Source: Longimicrobium terrae (GTDB taxonomy: Bacteria > Gemmatimonadota > Gemmatimonadetes > Longimicrobiales > Longimicrobiaceae). Taken from it: a DNA stretch of 64,000 bases. The DNA lies in NCBI RefSeq assembly GCF_014202995.1, contig NZ_JACHIA010000001.1, forward strand, positions 62,001-126,000. Reading direction: 5' to 3'. The notes under the pieces were generated by a model that was given only the letters and a program-made list of their open reading frames with translations, was not told the origin of the DNA and searched no databases. The position numbers were made by a program, and so were the translations under genes. Positions 53,234 to 60,824 of the stretch are shown piece after piece (position 1 is the first letter of the stretch; every line of letters starts with the position of its first letter).

Positions 53234-53389
53234 GGCGCGCAGGGCTCACGGGGTCGGGCGCCGCCGCGCATCAGGCGGCGGCGGATCAACCGTCCAAGCT
53301 AGCCGCCCCAGGCGTGGGGTGGAAGTGCCCGGAATGCACGGTTCGGCGATTCATACGGATCCACAAAGATCCGTACCCCGCGTTTTTCT

Positions 53390-53435
53390 GCAGCGGTGCT
53401 GGAGTTCGGCAGCAATCCGCGAGAAGCGTGGGACG
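53390..53435 (+). pseudogene. Relic of the 79-aa family
   Basis: 'GCGGTGCTGGAGTTCGGCAG' matches codons ~47-55 of the intact 79-aa gene, followed by a diverged 'CGCGAGAAGCG' (Leu-Arg-Glu-Ala region). No start, no N-terminal part. The hairpin after it is related to the terminator after the intact copy. The rest of 53234-53579 holds no gene. Confidence 0.65.
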
Positions 53436-53437
53436 AG

Positions 53438-53471
53438 AAGTGCCCGACGCGGAGAGTTGCGTCGGGCACTT
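53438..53471. terminator. Hairpin between SNF2 promoter region and metallophosphoesterase 3' end
   Basis: Perfect 13-bp arms AAGTGCCCGACGC / GCGTCGGGCACTT with an 8-nt loop. It may terminate the minus-strand metallophosphoesterase transcript, although the T run is short. Confidence 0.62.
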
Positions 53472-53579
53472 CCGTTTCACCCTGCTCGGATCTGTCGACC
53501 GCGACACGCACGACCGCGAGACCGGCCGCTCGCCATGGCGGAGGAGTAGATCGCTGGCGTTTGGCAACGATCAGCGCGA

Positions 53580-55103
53580 TCAGTTTCCGCCGGGCTGGTT
53601 GACGACGCCGCCCGTCCCCGCCGGGATCGTCTCCGCCCACAGCACCTGCGATGTGGCATTCTCTACGTTCCCGTCGAACCGCACCTGATAGTAGGTGGCG
53701 GTCGCCGGCCCGCCATCCGCCAGGTCCAGCGTCATGTAGCCGCTGGACCACACCTCGTCATCTGCCTGCGACTGCACAAAGTTGCTGGGGAACGGGATTC
53801 CGCTCGGTGATTCCGTGGCATGCAGCGTCGCGACGTTACTGTCGGGATTCGGAGTGTAGCTCTCGCCGGTGAACATCGGGAATGCACCGTTTCCGATGCA
53901 CCGACCCAGAATGGGCAGCGGCGGCACGGATTTCTGGTCGGGCGAGCCGGGGACCTCGTACACCTCAAGCACGTGCTCGTGGCCCCAGAACCACGCCGCG
54001 ATGTTCGGCGTAACCTGCTGCCACGACTGCAGGGTGTCTTCCAGAATCGGATTGCGCCATGCGTTCTTGTTGATCGCCTCGAAGCGCGAGAACAGCTGGT
54101 GGTGCGAAAACAGGATGACCGTCCGCGTGCCCGCGCTCGAGAGCTGCTGCGCGTGCCATGCGGCCTCGTGCTCCCGCAGGCGCGTCATGTCGGTATTCAC
54201 GTCGAGCAGGTCGCTGTCGTGGTATCCCGTGTCCATTCCTTCCAGCTGCCACCACGCATTGGTGAGCGCCCAGAAGCTGTTGGCCTGCACCGCCGCGTCC
54301 CGGACTCCCTCGTTCAGCTTCGGGAGCACACCGTAGAACCCGTCGCCCCCGCTGTAGTAGTCGTGGTTGCCGGGAAGCACGTACACGGGGACGTTGTGCC
54401 TCTCGCGGGCACGCCGGAGCGGCTCCAGCAGATGGCTGTTCTGCTCCGCGGCCGTGCCGGAGTAGTAGACGTCGCCCACGTGGATGATGATGTCCGGCGA
54501 GTGCGTCATCAGCTGGTCAAGGACGGCGAACGCGTCGTCTTCGCCGGTGCCCCAGTCTCCCAGCACCCCCACGCGCAGCCTGCCGTGGGTGGAGGGAGGC
54601 AGGGCGAAGGGCGCCGGAGTGGCGTAGGGCGCCTGCTCCTCGCCCGCGGCGTTCAGCGGCGGCATGTACCTGGGCGGCTTCTGCATCTCGTGGTAGCGGA
54701 TCCACTCGTCCAGCGCGGTCGCCCAGCCCTCCAGATCGCATGCATTGTCGATCCATTCGCCGCGGATCTCGTTCATCTTGTCGCGGTCGTCCAGCACCCA
54801 CGCCAGCGCGTAGTGCACGCCCAGATCAATGCACCGCTCCACCGTGCCCACGATGTGTCCAAGAGTGCTTTCCACCCCGGTCTGGGCCGCGCGAAACGCG
54901 GTATACGCCACCACGGCGACGCGCGCCTCGGTCATGTGGCCCCGGCTCACCTGGTCGAGCACGTGATTGGCCGCCCGCATCAGCGGGTGCCCGGCTTTCA
55001 GACCGGCCGCACTCGGCGAGTGGCGGGCGATCAGCTCGCGGATCATGGACTGGGCGACCGAGAGCCGTGCGTCGTGGAAGTTGGGAGTGCGGACGCGGGC
55101 CAT
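53580..55103 (-). CDS. Metallophosphoesterase with helical N-terminal domain
   Basis: 507 residues. Calcineurin-like metal-site motifs appear in order: 'GVLGDWGTGEDD' (~179-190), 'HVGDVYYSG' (~208-216), 'LPGNHDYYSG' (~245-254), 'FSHHQLFS' (~332) and 'WGHEHVLE' (~369). Such enzymes hydrolyse phosphomonoesters or diesters with two metals. The first ~170 residues are helical and unlike the catalytic part, of unknown role. There is no signal peptide, so it is presumably cytoplasmic. The start ATG at 55103 has GGAGG-like purines upstream. The substrate is not readable; nucleotidase or phospholipase-like functions are possible. Confidence 0.82.
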   Translation of the reverse strand: MARVRTPNFHDARLSVAQSMIRELIARHSPSAAGLKAGHPLMRAANHVLDQVSRGHMTEARVAVVAYTAFRAAQTGVESTLGHIVGTVERCIDLGVHYALAWVLDDRDKMNEIRGEWIDNACDLEGWATALDEWIRYHEMQKPPRYMPPLNAAGEEQAPYATPAPFALPPSTHGRLRVGVLGDWGTGEDDAFAVLDQLMTHSPDIIIHVGDVYYSGTAAEQNSHLLEPLRRARERHNVPVYVLPGNHDYYSGGDGFYGVLPKLNEGVRDAAVQANSFWALTNAWWQLEGMDTGYHDSDLLDVNTDMTRLREHEAAWHAQQLSSAGTRTVILFSHHQLFSRFEAINKNAWRNPILEDTLQSWQQVTPNIAAWFWGHEHVLEVYEVPGSPDQKSVPPLPILGRCIGNGAFPMFTGESYTPNPDSNVATLHATESPSGIPFPSNFVQSQADDEVWSSGYMTLDLADGGPATATYYQVRFDGNVENATSQVLWAETIPAGTGGVVNQPGGN

Positions 55104-55251
55104 GCTGACCTCCGAACGGATGATGAATCAAGTGCTGCCGGATGAACTTCATCATCATGAACGACAACGCATGAGAATACAAGGAGATTGTGTCCGGAAG
55201 TACACAGTCTTCCGGCAAGCGGAAAGGATGATTACGCCGCCATCGAACACG

Positions 55252-55821
55252 TCAGAGTCGTTCGGACTCCGAACCAGGCGCGCTTCCCGGCCGCCGCTGC
55301 TCTGCGGGCGAGACCGGCGCACGCGCGCTCCAGTGCCACGCGCGCAGCATCGCGAACGCAAACAGCGCCGCGCCCGCGAAGCGGACCCAGCCCGCGACCG
55401 CCTGATCGTGCTCGAGGAGATCCAGGCGTCCGAGGATGTACGCCCAGTCGTGCTCACCGCCGCCCACGAGCGGCAGCACCTGCGCGCGCGCATCGCCGAT
55501 GTATACCGAGATGTTCCACAGGTTCTGCGCCACCCACGCCAGCACGATCGCGGCGGCGAAGTAATCCTTTCGTCGATGGAACGAGACGACGAAGCAGAGC
55601 GGCATGATGAGTTGCAGCAGCGTGCCGCCCAGCGCCGCCATGAACTCGCCGAAAGGCGCAAACACCAGGTGCCCCGTCTCGTGAACCGGCAGGTTCACGA
55701 AGTCGAGAAGGCGGAACGTCTCTGGCGAGCGGAGGCAGAGGATGCCGTAGAGGGTGATCCCGAGAACTGCGGCTTGCCGCAAGCGCACGCGCTGCTGCTG
55801 TGAAAGCGAGAGATTCTGCAC
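55252..55821 (-). CDS. Membrane protein with HExxH motif (M50-like)
   Basis: 189 residues. 'NLPVHETGHLVF' gives His47-Glu48-x-x-His51 at the edge of a hydrophobic region, like site-2-type (M50) membrane zinc proteases. Three or four helices follow ('LGGTLLQLIMPLCFVVSF', 'AAAIVLAWVAQNLWNISVYI', 'FAGAALFAFAMLRAW'). A canonical second zinc ligand motif (NPDG) is not visible, so activity is uncertain. It may instead be a short 'M50-like' membrane protein of unknown role. The start is a GTG at 55821 with no strong ribosome site. Confidence 0.65.
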   Translation of the reverse strand: MQNLSLSQQQRVRLRQAAVLGITLYGILCLRSPETFRLLDFVNLPVHETGHLVFAPFGEFMAALGGTLLQLIMPLCFVVSFHRRKDYFAAAIVLAWVAQNLWNISVYIGDARAQVLPLVGGGEHDWAYILGRLDLLEHDQAVAGWVRFAGAALFAFAMLRAWHWSARAPVSPAEQRRPGSAPGSESERL

Positions 55822-55958
55822 GGGATTGAGATCGGGGCGGTGATGCGCCGACCGGCGCGACAGGAGGCCGCGAGCCGCCGGCGATCCGGCTCCGCTGGTC
55901 AGGAGAGATGCGCGCCGGGATCAGATGCGATGATCGTCAGCCGTCGGCACGCGGCGCA

Positions 55959-56279
55959 TCACTGCGGTGGGGTATTCCCGGGCTCCACGACCGTGTAGTG
56001 CGTGACGGATGGCTCGCGCTCCAGCAGATACTCGTCGTCCTCGGGATAGTACCGGGCGCGCTCGTAGTCGGGGCCGGCGAAGGCGCGGATCGCATCGACC
56101 GAGTCCCAGAACGTCAGCGTCGTGAAGTGCGTGACGTCGCCCTCATCGCGGCGGAGGAGGTACACGCCGCGGTTGCCCGCGACGGCCTGGTAGTCGGCCA
56201 GCCCCGTCTGCCTCAGGTACGCCTCGTAGGCGGCCGCCCTGCTCAGCGGCACGCGTCCGTGCCAGGTGCGCGCGATCAT
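55959..56279 (-). CDS. Small ABM-type/heme-oxygenase-like monooxygenase-family protein (copy 1)
   Basis: 106 residues from the ATG at 56279, which matches the start of its paralogue. 'MIARTWHGRVPLSRAAAYEA' and 'THFTTLTFWDSVDAIRAFAG' are typical of the dimeric alpha/beta ABM fold. Enzyme activity is uncertain, since many family members are catalytically uncharacterised. A close copy lies at 57805-58140 with the same opening and 'YYPEDDEYLLEREP' near the end, so this is a local duplication. The gap 56280-56447 carries nothing else. Confidence 0.7.
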   Translation of the reverse strand: MIARTWHGRVPLSRAAAYEAYLRQTGLADYQAVAGNRGVYLLRRDEGDVTHFTTLTFWDSVDAIRAFAGPDYERARYYPEDDEYLLEREPSVTHYTVVEPGNTPPQ

Positions 56280-56447
56280 GAGATCAGGGATATGGTGGAT
56301 TTGATCATCGGCGTGCGCCAACTCTTCCTTTACCGCGGCGACGCCTGCGCCAGCGTGGGTCAGCATGCACCAGTTTCGCCGGTTCGGTATGACATTCACT
56401 ATGTACGCAGGGGGCCGGGGAGAAGCCCTCCCGGCCGCCTGCGCGCA

Positions 56448-57296
56448 TCACGAGCACTGGAGGATGGCCCACACGCGATCAAAGCGGCGCTCCGCCAGGT
56501 CCGCCTCCCGGATCCAGTAGTACAGCATCCCGCCATCGCCCCACTCCATCTCCGCGTCGCCATCCGAGTCGAACTGCGCAAGGAGGCGCCACTCGCGCGC
56601 GCCCGGCTCCAGCTCGCCGCGCCGTGGATCCGCGTATCCTTCAGGCCCCCCGCAGTAGATTCCCGCGGTGACGAGCTGACACTCCAGCTGCATCTCGCCC
56701 TGGACCGGGATCGGGTGCCCGAGCAGCTGGTGGCGCGGTCTGCCGCCCTCGCCCGCATCCCACTCCTCCCAGAACTCGAAGTAGGCGTCGCCCTCCTCGC
56801 TCGACATTCCAATCTCCCGAACCACCGGCGCGCTCGACCGCGGCCACGAAACACCCGGCCATTCTTCCAGCGGAGCCGGGAGGAACCTGCCGTGCCGGGG
56901 CAGCGCCTGCGGCGGTTCCATGGGACGAAGGCCGGCCACCTGGGGGAACCAGTAGACGCGAGCGGCTCCCCGGTCCTCGGGATCGAAGCCCCAGGCCGCC
57001 TGCTTCGGCTCGTAGAAGAACGAGAGTACGCCCTCCTCCGGCAGCACGCCCGGAACCATCCGGCTCGCCCCGGCAAGGTCCATCTGGCCGACAAACGCCA
57101 GGGGAACGCCGCGCCACACGGGCCAGTCAAAATCCGCGGGGACGTCAGGAAGGCCGCCCGTGCGGGACCCGCCGATGATTGCGGCGGCCTCACTGGCATT
57201 GAACCGCACGCACGGCAGCGCGAGCGGCGTGAGCGCGTCGGCGCGGGCAGCCAGCCCGGCCTCGATCAGCGGCAGCGCAAGAGAATTCACGGCCAT
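56448..57296 (-). CDS. DUF1963 (YwqG-like) protein
   Basis: 282 residues. It fits DUF1963 by 'SRTGGLPDVPADFDWPVWRG', 'PLAFVGQMDLAGASRM' and 'GVLSFFYEPKQAAWGFDPED', then 'HQLLGHPIPVQGEMQ' and 'LLAQFDSDGDAEMEWGDGGM', where the acidic 'DSDxDAxMxWGDGG' stretch and 'YYWI' close the domain. The function of DUF1963 is unknown. It is often found beside toxin/immunity and accessory genes, which fits the surrounding string of small genes. The start ATG is at 57296. Confidence 0.85.
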   Translation of the reverse strand: MAVNSLALPLIEAGLAARADALTPLALPCVRFNASEAAAIIGGSRTGGLPDVPADFDWPVWRGVPLAFVGQMDLAGASRMVPGVLPEEGVLSFFYEPKQAAWGFDPEDRGAARVYWFPQVAGLRPMEPPQALPRHGRFLPAPLEEWPGVSWPRSSAPVVREIGMSSEEGDAYFEFWEEWDAGEGGRPRHQLLGHPIPVQGEMQLECQLVTAGIYCGGPEGYADPRRGELEPGAREWRLLAQFDSDGDAEMEWGDGGMLYYWIREADLAERRFDRVWAILQCS

Positions 57297-57402
57297 GTGA
57301 TTGGTTTGATGTGAAAGGTCGATTTACAGACCGGGGCCGCGTACGTGGACGAGCGCAGGCACGGCGGCTTGGGATGGGCGAGAGCCGGACGACGGGTGCC
57401 CG

Positions 57403-57744
57403 TTACGAATCCAGCCGCCGCGATGCTTCTGGATGCTGTATACGGCACGCGGCCGCGGCCCGAACTCCAGCCGCATCTCCGAGTTTGTGGAGAGCGAACA
57501 CTGCCCAGAGCCGGGTATCAGAGCAGGAGAGTTCCTCGATCAGGTACGGGACCACGGAAGCATCGCCCATCTCGCCCAGCAACTCGGCGAACTTCCCTCG
57601 AGTGTAGAGATCCGCGGCCGAGCGCATTTCGGCGATAAGCCGGGGAATGACTTCGGAGCCGGACGGACGCTCGCCGTGATAGGTATCCTCGAACACCATC
57701 GCATCCCGGCTGCGGATGCGCGCGATCCAATCATCCAAGATCAA
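57403..57744 (-). CDS. HEAT-repeat-like small protein
   Basis: 113 residues of paired helices: 'EVIPRLIAEMRSAADLYTRG', 'KFAELLGEMGDASVVPYLIE', 'ELSCSDTRLWAVFALHKLGD'. The 'GDASVVPYLIEEL...WAVFALHKLGD' unit is a clear HEAT/PBS-lyase-like repeat used for protein binding. The ORF opens with TTG at 57744, so the start is uncertain. Proteins like this occur as immunity partners, but no toxin gene is visible here. Confidence 0.62.
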   Translation of the reverse strand: MILDDWIARIRSRDAMVFEDTYHGERPSGSEVIPRLIAEMRSAADLYTRGKFAELLGEMGDASVVPYLIEELSCSDTRLWAVFALHKLGDAAGVRAAAACRIQHPEASRRLDS

Positions 57745-57804
57745 AGCGAACTTTCACGAGCGGCAACGCGGGGTCACGACGGCGGCAGGTCGTTCGAGGG
57801 AACT

Positions 57805-58140
57805 TCAGTTGGCGGGAAGCGCCGTGAAAACCGAAGCCGAGGGCTCCACGACCGTGTAGTGCGTGACGAACGGCTCGCGTTCCAGTAGATACTCGTCGTC
57901 CTCGGGATAGTAGCGCGCCCTCTCGTAGTCGGGGCCGGCGAACGCCCGGATCGCATCCAACGAATCCCAGAACGTCAGCGTCGTGAAGTGCGTGACGTCG
58001 CCCTCGTCGCGGCGCAGCAGGTACACGCCGCGGTTGCCATCCACGCGCTGGTAGTCGGCCAGCCCCGTCTCCCGCAGGTACGCCTCGTAGTCGGCCGCCT
58101 TGCTCAGCGGCACGCGTCCGTGCCAGGTGCGCGCGATCAT
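57805..58140 (-). CDS. Small ABM-type/heme-oxygenase-like monooxygenase-family protein (copy 2)
   Basis: 111 residues, nearly identical to copy 1 over most of its length ('RVPLSKAADYEAYLRETGLA', 'GNRGVYLLRRDEGDVTHFTT'). The C-terminal tails differ. The two copies flank the DUF1963 and HEAT-like genes, suggesting duplication with insertion between or a recombination event. The chemistry is unknown. Confidence 0.72.
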   Translation of the reverse strand: MIARTWHGRVPLSKAADYEAYLRETGLADYQRVDGNRGVYLLRRDEGDVTHFTTLTFWDSLDAIRAFAGPDYERARYYPEDDEYLLEREPFVTHYTVVEPSASVFTALPAN

Positions 58141-58197
58141 GACGTCCGTTGAATGTGTGTGGCCCGCGCGATCCGCGCGACGGTCCGGCGACGCACG

Positions 58198-59016
58198 TCA
58201 TCGCCAGTCCGGGGGCGGTTCGCAACGGCTGTAATCCTGCCCCTCGATGAAGATCCTCTCTACGAAGACGGTCCCGGGCCGGCAGGGCCGATGCGACAGC
58301 GCACGCCCCACGATCCGCATGTGGTACTCGGAGGGGTTATCTGGCACCATGGCCTTCAGATGGCGGCGCGACCACGTGGAATTCGCGATCGCCAACGCCT
58401 GGATGCCTGCCTCACGCGCACGCGGCGCGTTCATGTTGCCCGCGTGACGAAGGACGGTCCGGCGGGCAGCGTGCGACTCCCACAGGTACGGCGCGAGCGC
58501 AATCGTCGCCCAGTAGGCTGCGTTGTAGTCCTTTTCCCCCAGCGCTGGCGTCTCGTCCGACGCGATCCGGAGCAGGAGCGGAAAGTACCGGCGATGCCCG
58601 CTGTATCCCAGAAACGATACGGCCGCCGCCCGCGCCAGTTCGTCCCGTCCGCCTTGTCCGCGCGCAACCGCTTCGTAGAACGGCAGGGAGGCGGGATCGT
58701 CACGCAGGCGCCGCCGCACCAGGTTCGGCAAGCCCGTGCCGGAGCATCCGTGGGCCACGGACGCTTCGAGCCAGACTTGTGGGATCGCCACGCGACGGTT
58801 GCCGGCCCACACCGTATCCGCGCGAGGCGGGCAGTGGTTGATGCTGTCGGAAACGGCTTGCAGGCTGTCAGAGCGCCGATACAGGCCGGCATACCGCTGC
58901 ATGTCGGAGGGCGAGCGGACCGTGTCCCGCAGCGAATACTGGAAGCGCGGCGGTCCACACGCGGCCAGCAGAAGCACGAAACCGGCTGCCTGCAGAATTC
59001 GGCTGATCACGATCAT
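58198..59016 (-). CDS. Lipoprotein of unknown function
   Basis: 272 residues from the ATG at 59016, which gives a lipoprotein signal ('MIVISRILQAAGFVLLLAAC', Cys20). An in-frame upstream start at 59067 would bury it. The mature protein is largely helical, with repeated hydrophobic helices ('ELARAAAVSFLGYSGHRRYF', 'AAYWATIALAPYLWESHAAR', 'AREAGIQALAIANSTWSRRH') like a degenerate HEAT-type solenoid. A few cysteines are scattered. It is followed on the same strand by the ABM copy and preceded closely by 59028-59561. The function is unknown. Confidence 0.68.
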   Translation of the reverse strand: MIVISRILQAAGFVLLLAACGPPRFQYSLRDTVRSPSDMQRYAGLYRRSDSLQAVSDSINHCPPRADTVWAGNRRVAIPQVWLEASVAHGCSGTGLPNLVRRRLRDDPASLPFYEAVARGQGGRDELARAAAVSFLGYSGHRRYFPLLLRIASDETPALGEKDYNAAYWATIALAPYLWESHAARRTVLRHAGNMNAPRAREAGIQALAIANSTWSRRHLKAMVPDNPSEYHMRIVGRALSHRPCRPGTVFVERIFIEGQDYSRCEPPPDWR

Positions 59017-59027
59017 GTCGGCGAGAC

Positions 59028-59561
59028 TCAGGAGTGCGGCCGAAGGCGGACAAAGAAGTGCGTCCACGTGCCCTGCGAGCGTCCGAACTGCCAGGCGGGG
59101 TCGGTGATGAACTCACGCAGGCGCTCCGGGATCTCCACATCCCAATCCACCCAGTCGAAGTCGGTGGGAAAATCATCCCGATAGGGATTGGGAGTGTGCA
59201 GGTAGACGGCGTCCTGCGACGAATCCAGCGCGTCGATCTGCAGCCAGCACTCGTGGGGCGTGGTCCACCCGGCGGTCTTGCCCAAGATGTCGCGGAACAT
59301 GACGAAGAGCGCCTCCAGGTGCGACCGCCGGTCCCGCCACGAGACGTTGCCCAGGCCGGGCCAGTCCACGTGCCAATGCATCCGGTAGTACCAGTCGCTC
59401 TCCGAAACCGCCACCCGCGTCGCCTCACGCATGATCTTGCGGTAGTATCGCCGTCGCCCGCGCATCTTGCGTTGCGGCCGGTGCTGAACCGGATCGTCGC
59501 CCGCGAGCACGCACACGGGTCCGAACCAGGATTGAACGACGATGATGTCTGGGCTGTTCAT
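59028..59561 (-). CDS. Hypothetical protein
   Basis: 177 residues rich in Trp, Asp and Arg ('YYRKIMREATRVAVSESDWY', 'WHVDWPGLGNVSWRDRRSHL', 'TPHECWLQIDALDSSQDAVY'). No signal peptide or membrane helix. The start at 59561 overlaps the stop of the upstream gene by 4 nt, so the two are cotranslated. Family not recognised. Confidence 0.6.
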   Translation of the reverse strand: MNSPDIIVVQSWFGPVCVLAGDDPVQHRPQRKMRGRRRYYRKIMREATRVAVSESDWYYRMHWHVDWPGLGNVSWRDRRSHLEALFVMFRDILGKTAGWTTPHECWLQIDALDSSQDAVYLHTPNPYRDDFPTDFDWVDWDVEIPERLREFITDPAWQFGRSQGTWTHFFVRLRPHS

Positions 59562-59968
59562 TCGAGGATGCGCTGCGGCTTGGCTCCAGACGGCCGAACG
59601 CGTGTTGCCGCTCGCTTCGGCCTCAGGAGGTCCACGATGTCCGAAATCACGTCCGCGAGCTTTCGGCTCGCCAGGCTGCGCGTGTACGCCGGGGCATCCG
59701 GGCGCTTCCGGGCGTGGTACAGCGCGACGATCTCGGCCTTGGTCCTGTCCCTGATCACGATCATCGGCGCAACCGTGTGCAGATCCGGATAGAATGCAAA
59801 AGACTCTGACCGGGCGTCGATCACGGGCCGCGGATCGCCAACGAGCGCGAGCAGAGGCAGGCCCGCCTCACATTCGGCCGCGGTGCGGAACGCCAGCAAC
59901 TCGGTTCCGGTGTCCAGCAGGATCGGAAACCGGGGTTGGCGCGGAAAGTACCCGATGCGCTTTTCCAT
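59558..59968 (-). CDS. Hypothetical protein
   Basis: 136 residues from the ATG at 59968, preferred because upstream sequence in this frame reads as random basic residues. 'IVIRDRTKAEIVALYHARKR' and 'SLASRKLADVISDIVDLL' are helical, and the N-terminal half is beta-like ('FPILLDTGTELLAFRTAAEC'). Translationally coupled to the next gene (ATGA). It could be an immunity-type protein, but no toxin is seen nearby. Confidence 0.58.
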   Translation of the reverse strand: MEKRIGYFPRQPRFPILLDTGTELLAFRTAAECEAGLPLLALVGDPRPVIDARSESFAFYPDLHTVAPMIVIRDRTKAEIVALYHARKRPDAPAYTRSLASRKLADVISDIVDLLRPKRAATRVRPSGAKPQRILE

Positions 59969-60060
59969 CGATCGTGTGTGTCCTGGGCAGTTGCGGCGAG
60001 AGAAAGCCGGGTAACGGTTCAGCCCTTCGCGAACGCGGTACGTCTGGGATGAAGCCGGGC

Positions 60061-60564
60061 TCACACGATCATCGTCTGCTCACAAGCTCGGCGCACCCAG
60101 CGCCCACCCTCCCGGACGATGCGGCAGCGGATCGTGCCGCCCATGTGGATGAAGACGCTGGCTGTGTCGTTCACCGGGCGCAGGCTTCCCCCGCCGATGT
60201 AGACGTCAGCCGAATCCGCGCCGCGCGGGATTGGACGGGACATGCGCAGCTCCCCGCGAGCATGCTGCGAGATGCACCTCGGCCCTGCCCCGCGGTCGGG
60301 GCCCTCGCCGCACACCTCCGAAAAGAGCCCCTGTGCACGCAGGCGCTCCACCACGCGGTCGGGCATCCGCCCCGCCACGGAATAGTGCCCCGCATCCGTC
60401 ATCAAATTTCGATTCAAAGCGGCGTCGCGCGGCGGATCCTGACGCACCTCGCCGTTCAGCGCGGCGATGTAAATGTCGGCGACCTCGTCTTCCGTGAATC
60501 CCGGCTGATCCGCCCATCCCACGACGACAAGGCAGGCGATGAGCAGAAGCGCTGGAATCTTCAT
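60061..60564 (-). CDS. Secreted protein of unknown function
   Basis: 167 residues. The signal peptide is 'MKIPALLLIACLVVVGWA'. The mature part has 'EDEVADIYIAALNGEVRQDP' and a C-terminal 'TIRCRIVREGGRWVRRACE' pattern, a beta strand with two cysteines that resembles the end of small nuclear-transport-factor-like or lumazine-binding-like secreted domains; this is a weak guess. The start ATG is at 60564. It is divergent from jetA with a ~260-base gap that shows no promoter I trust. Confidence 0.6.
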   Translation of the reverse strand: MKIPALLLIACLVVVGWADQPGFTEDEVADIYIAALNGEVRQDPPRDAALNRNLMTDAGHYSVAGRMPDRVVERLRAQGLFSEVCGEGPDRGAGPRCISQHARGELRMSRPIPRGADSADVYIGGGSLRPVNDTASVFIHMGGTIRCRIVREGGRWVRRACEQTMIV

Positions 60565-60824
60565 GAGATGAGAGGGACGATGGTGGGAGCCGAATGCCGG
60601 CCCGGGAATCTTCCCGCGTCGTCGCCAAGCCCCGGAGAGATCACGCCCAAAACCGTGAACGCGCCCGCTTCAATCCAGATAGTACCCGTACGGCGGATCG
60701 TCAACAACGCCGGGCTTGGCGCAGAGATTCCGCCTCTACCGCATCTCCGGAACGTGTGTCCGGAATCCATCGCCGGTTCGCTCCAAACGCGACGTTCTTG
60801 CCCGCGGCCAATTCCCGCGGTACG

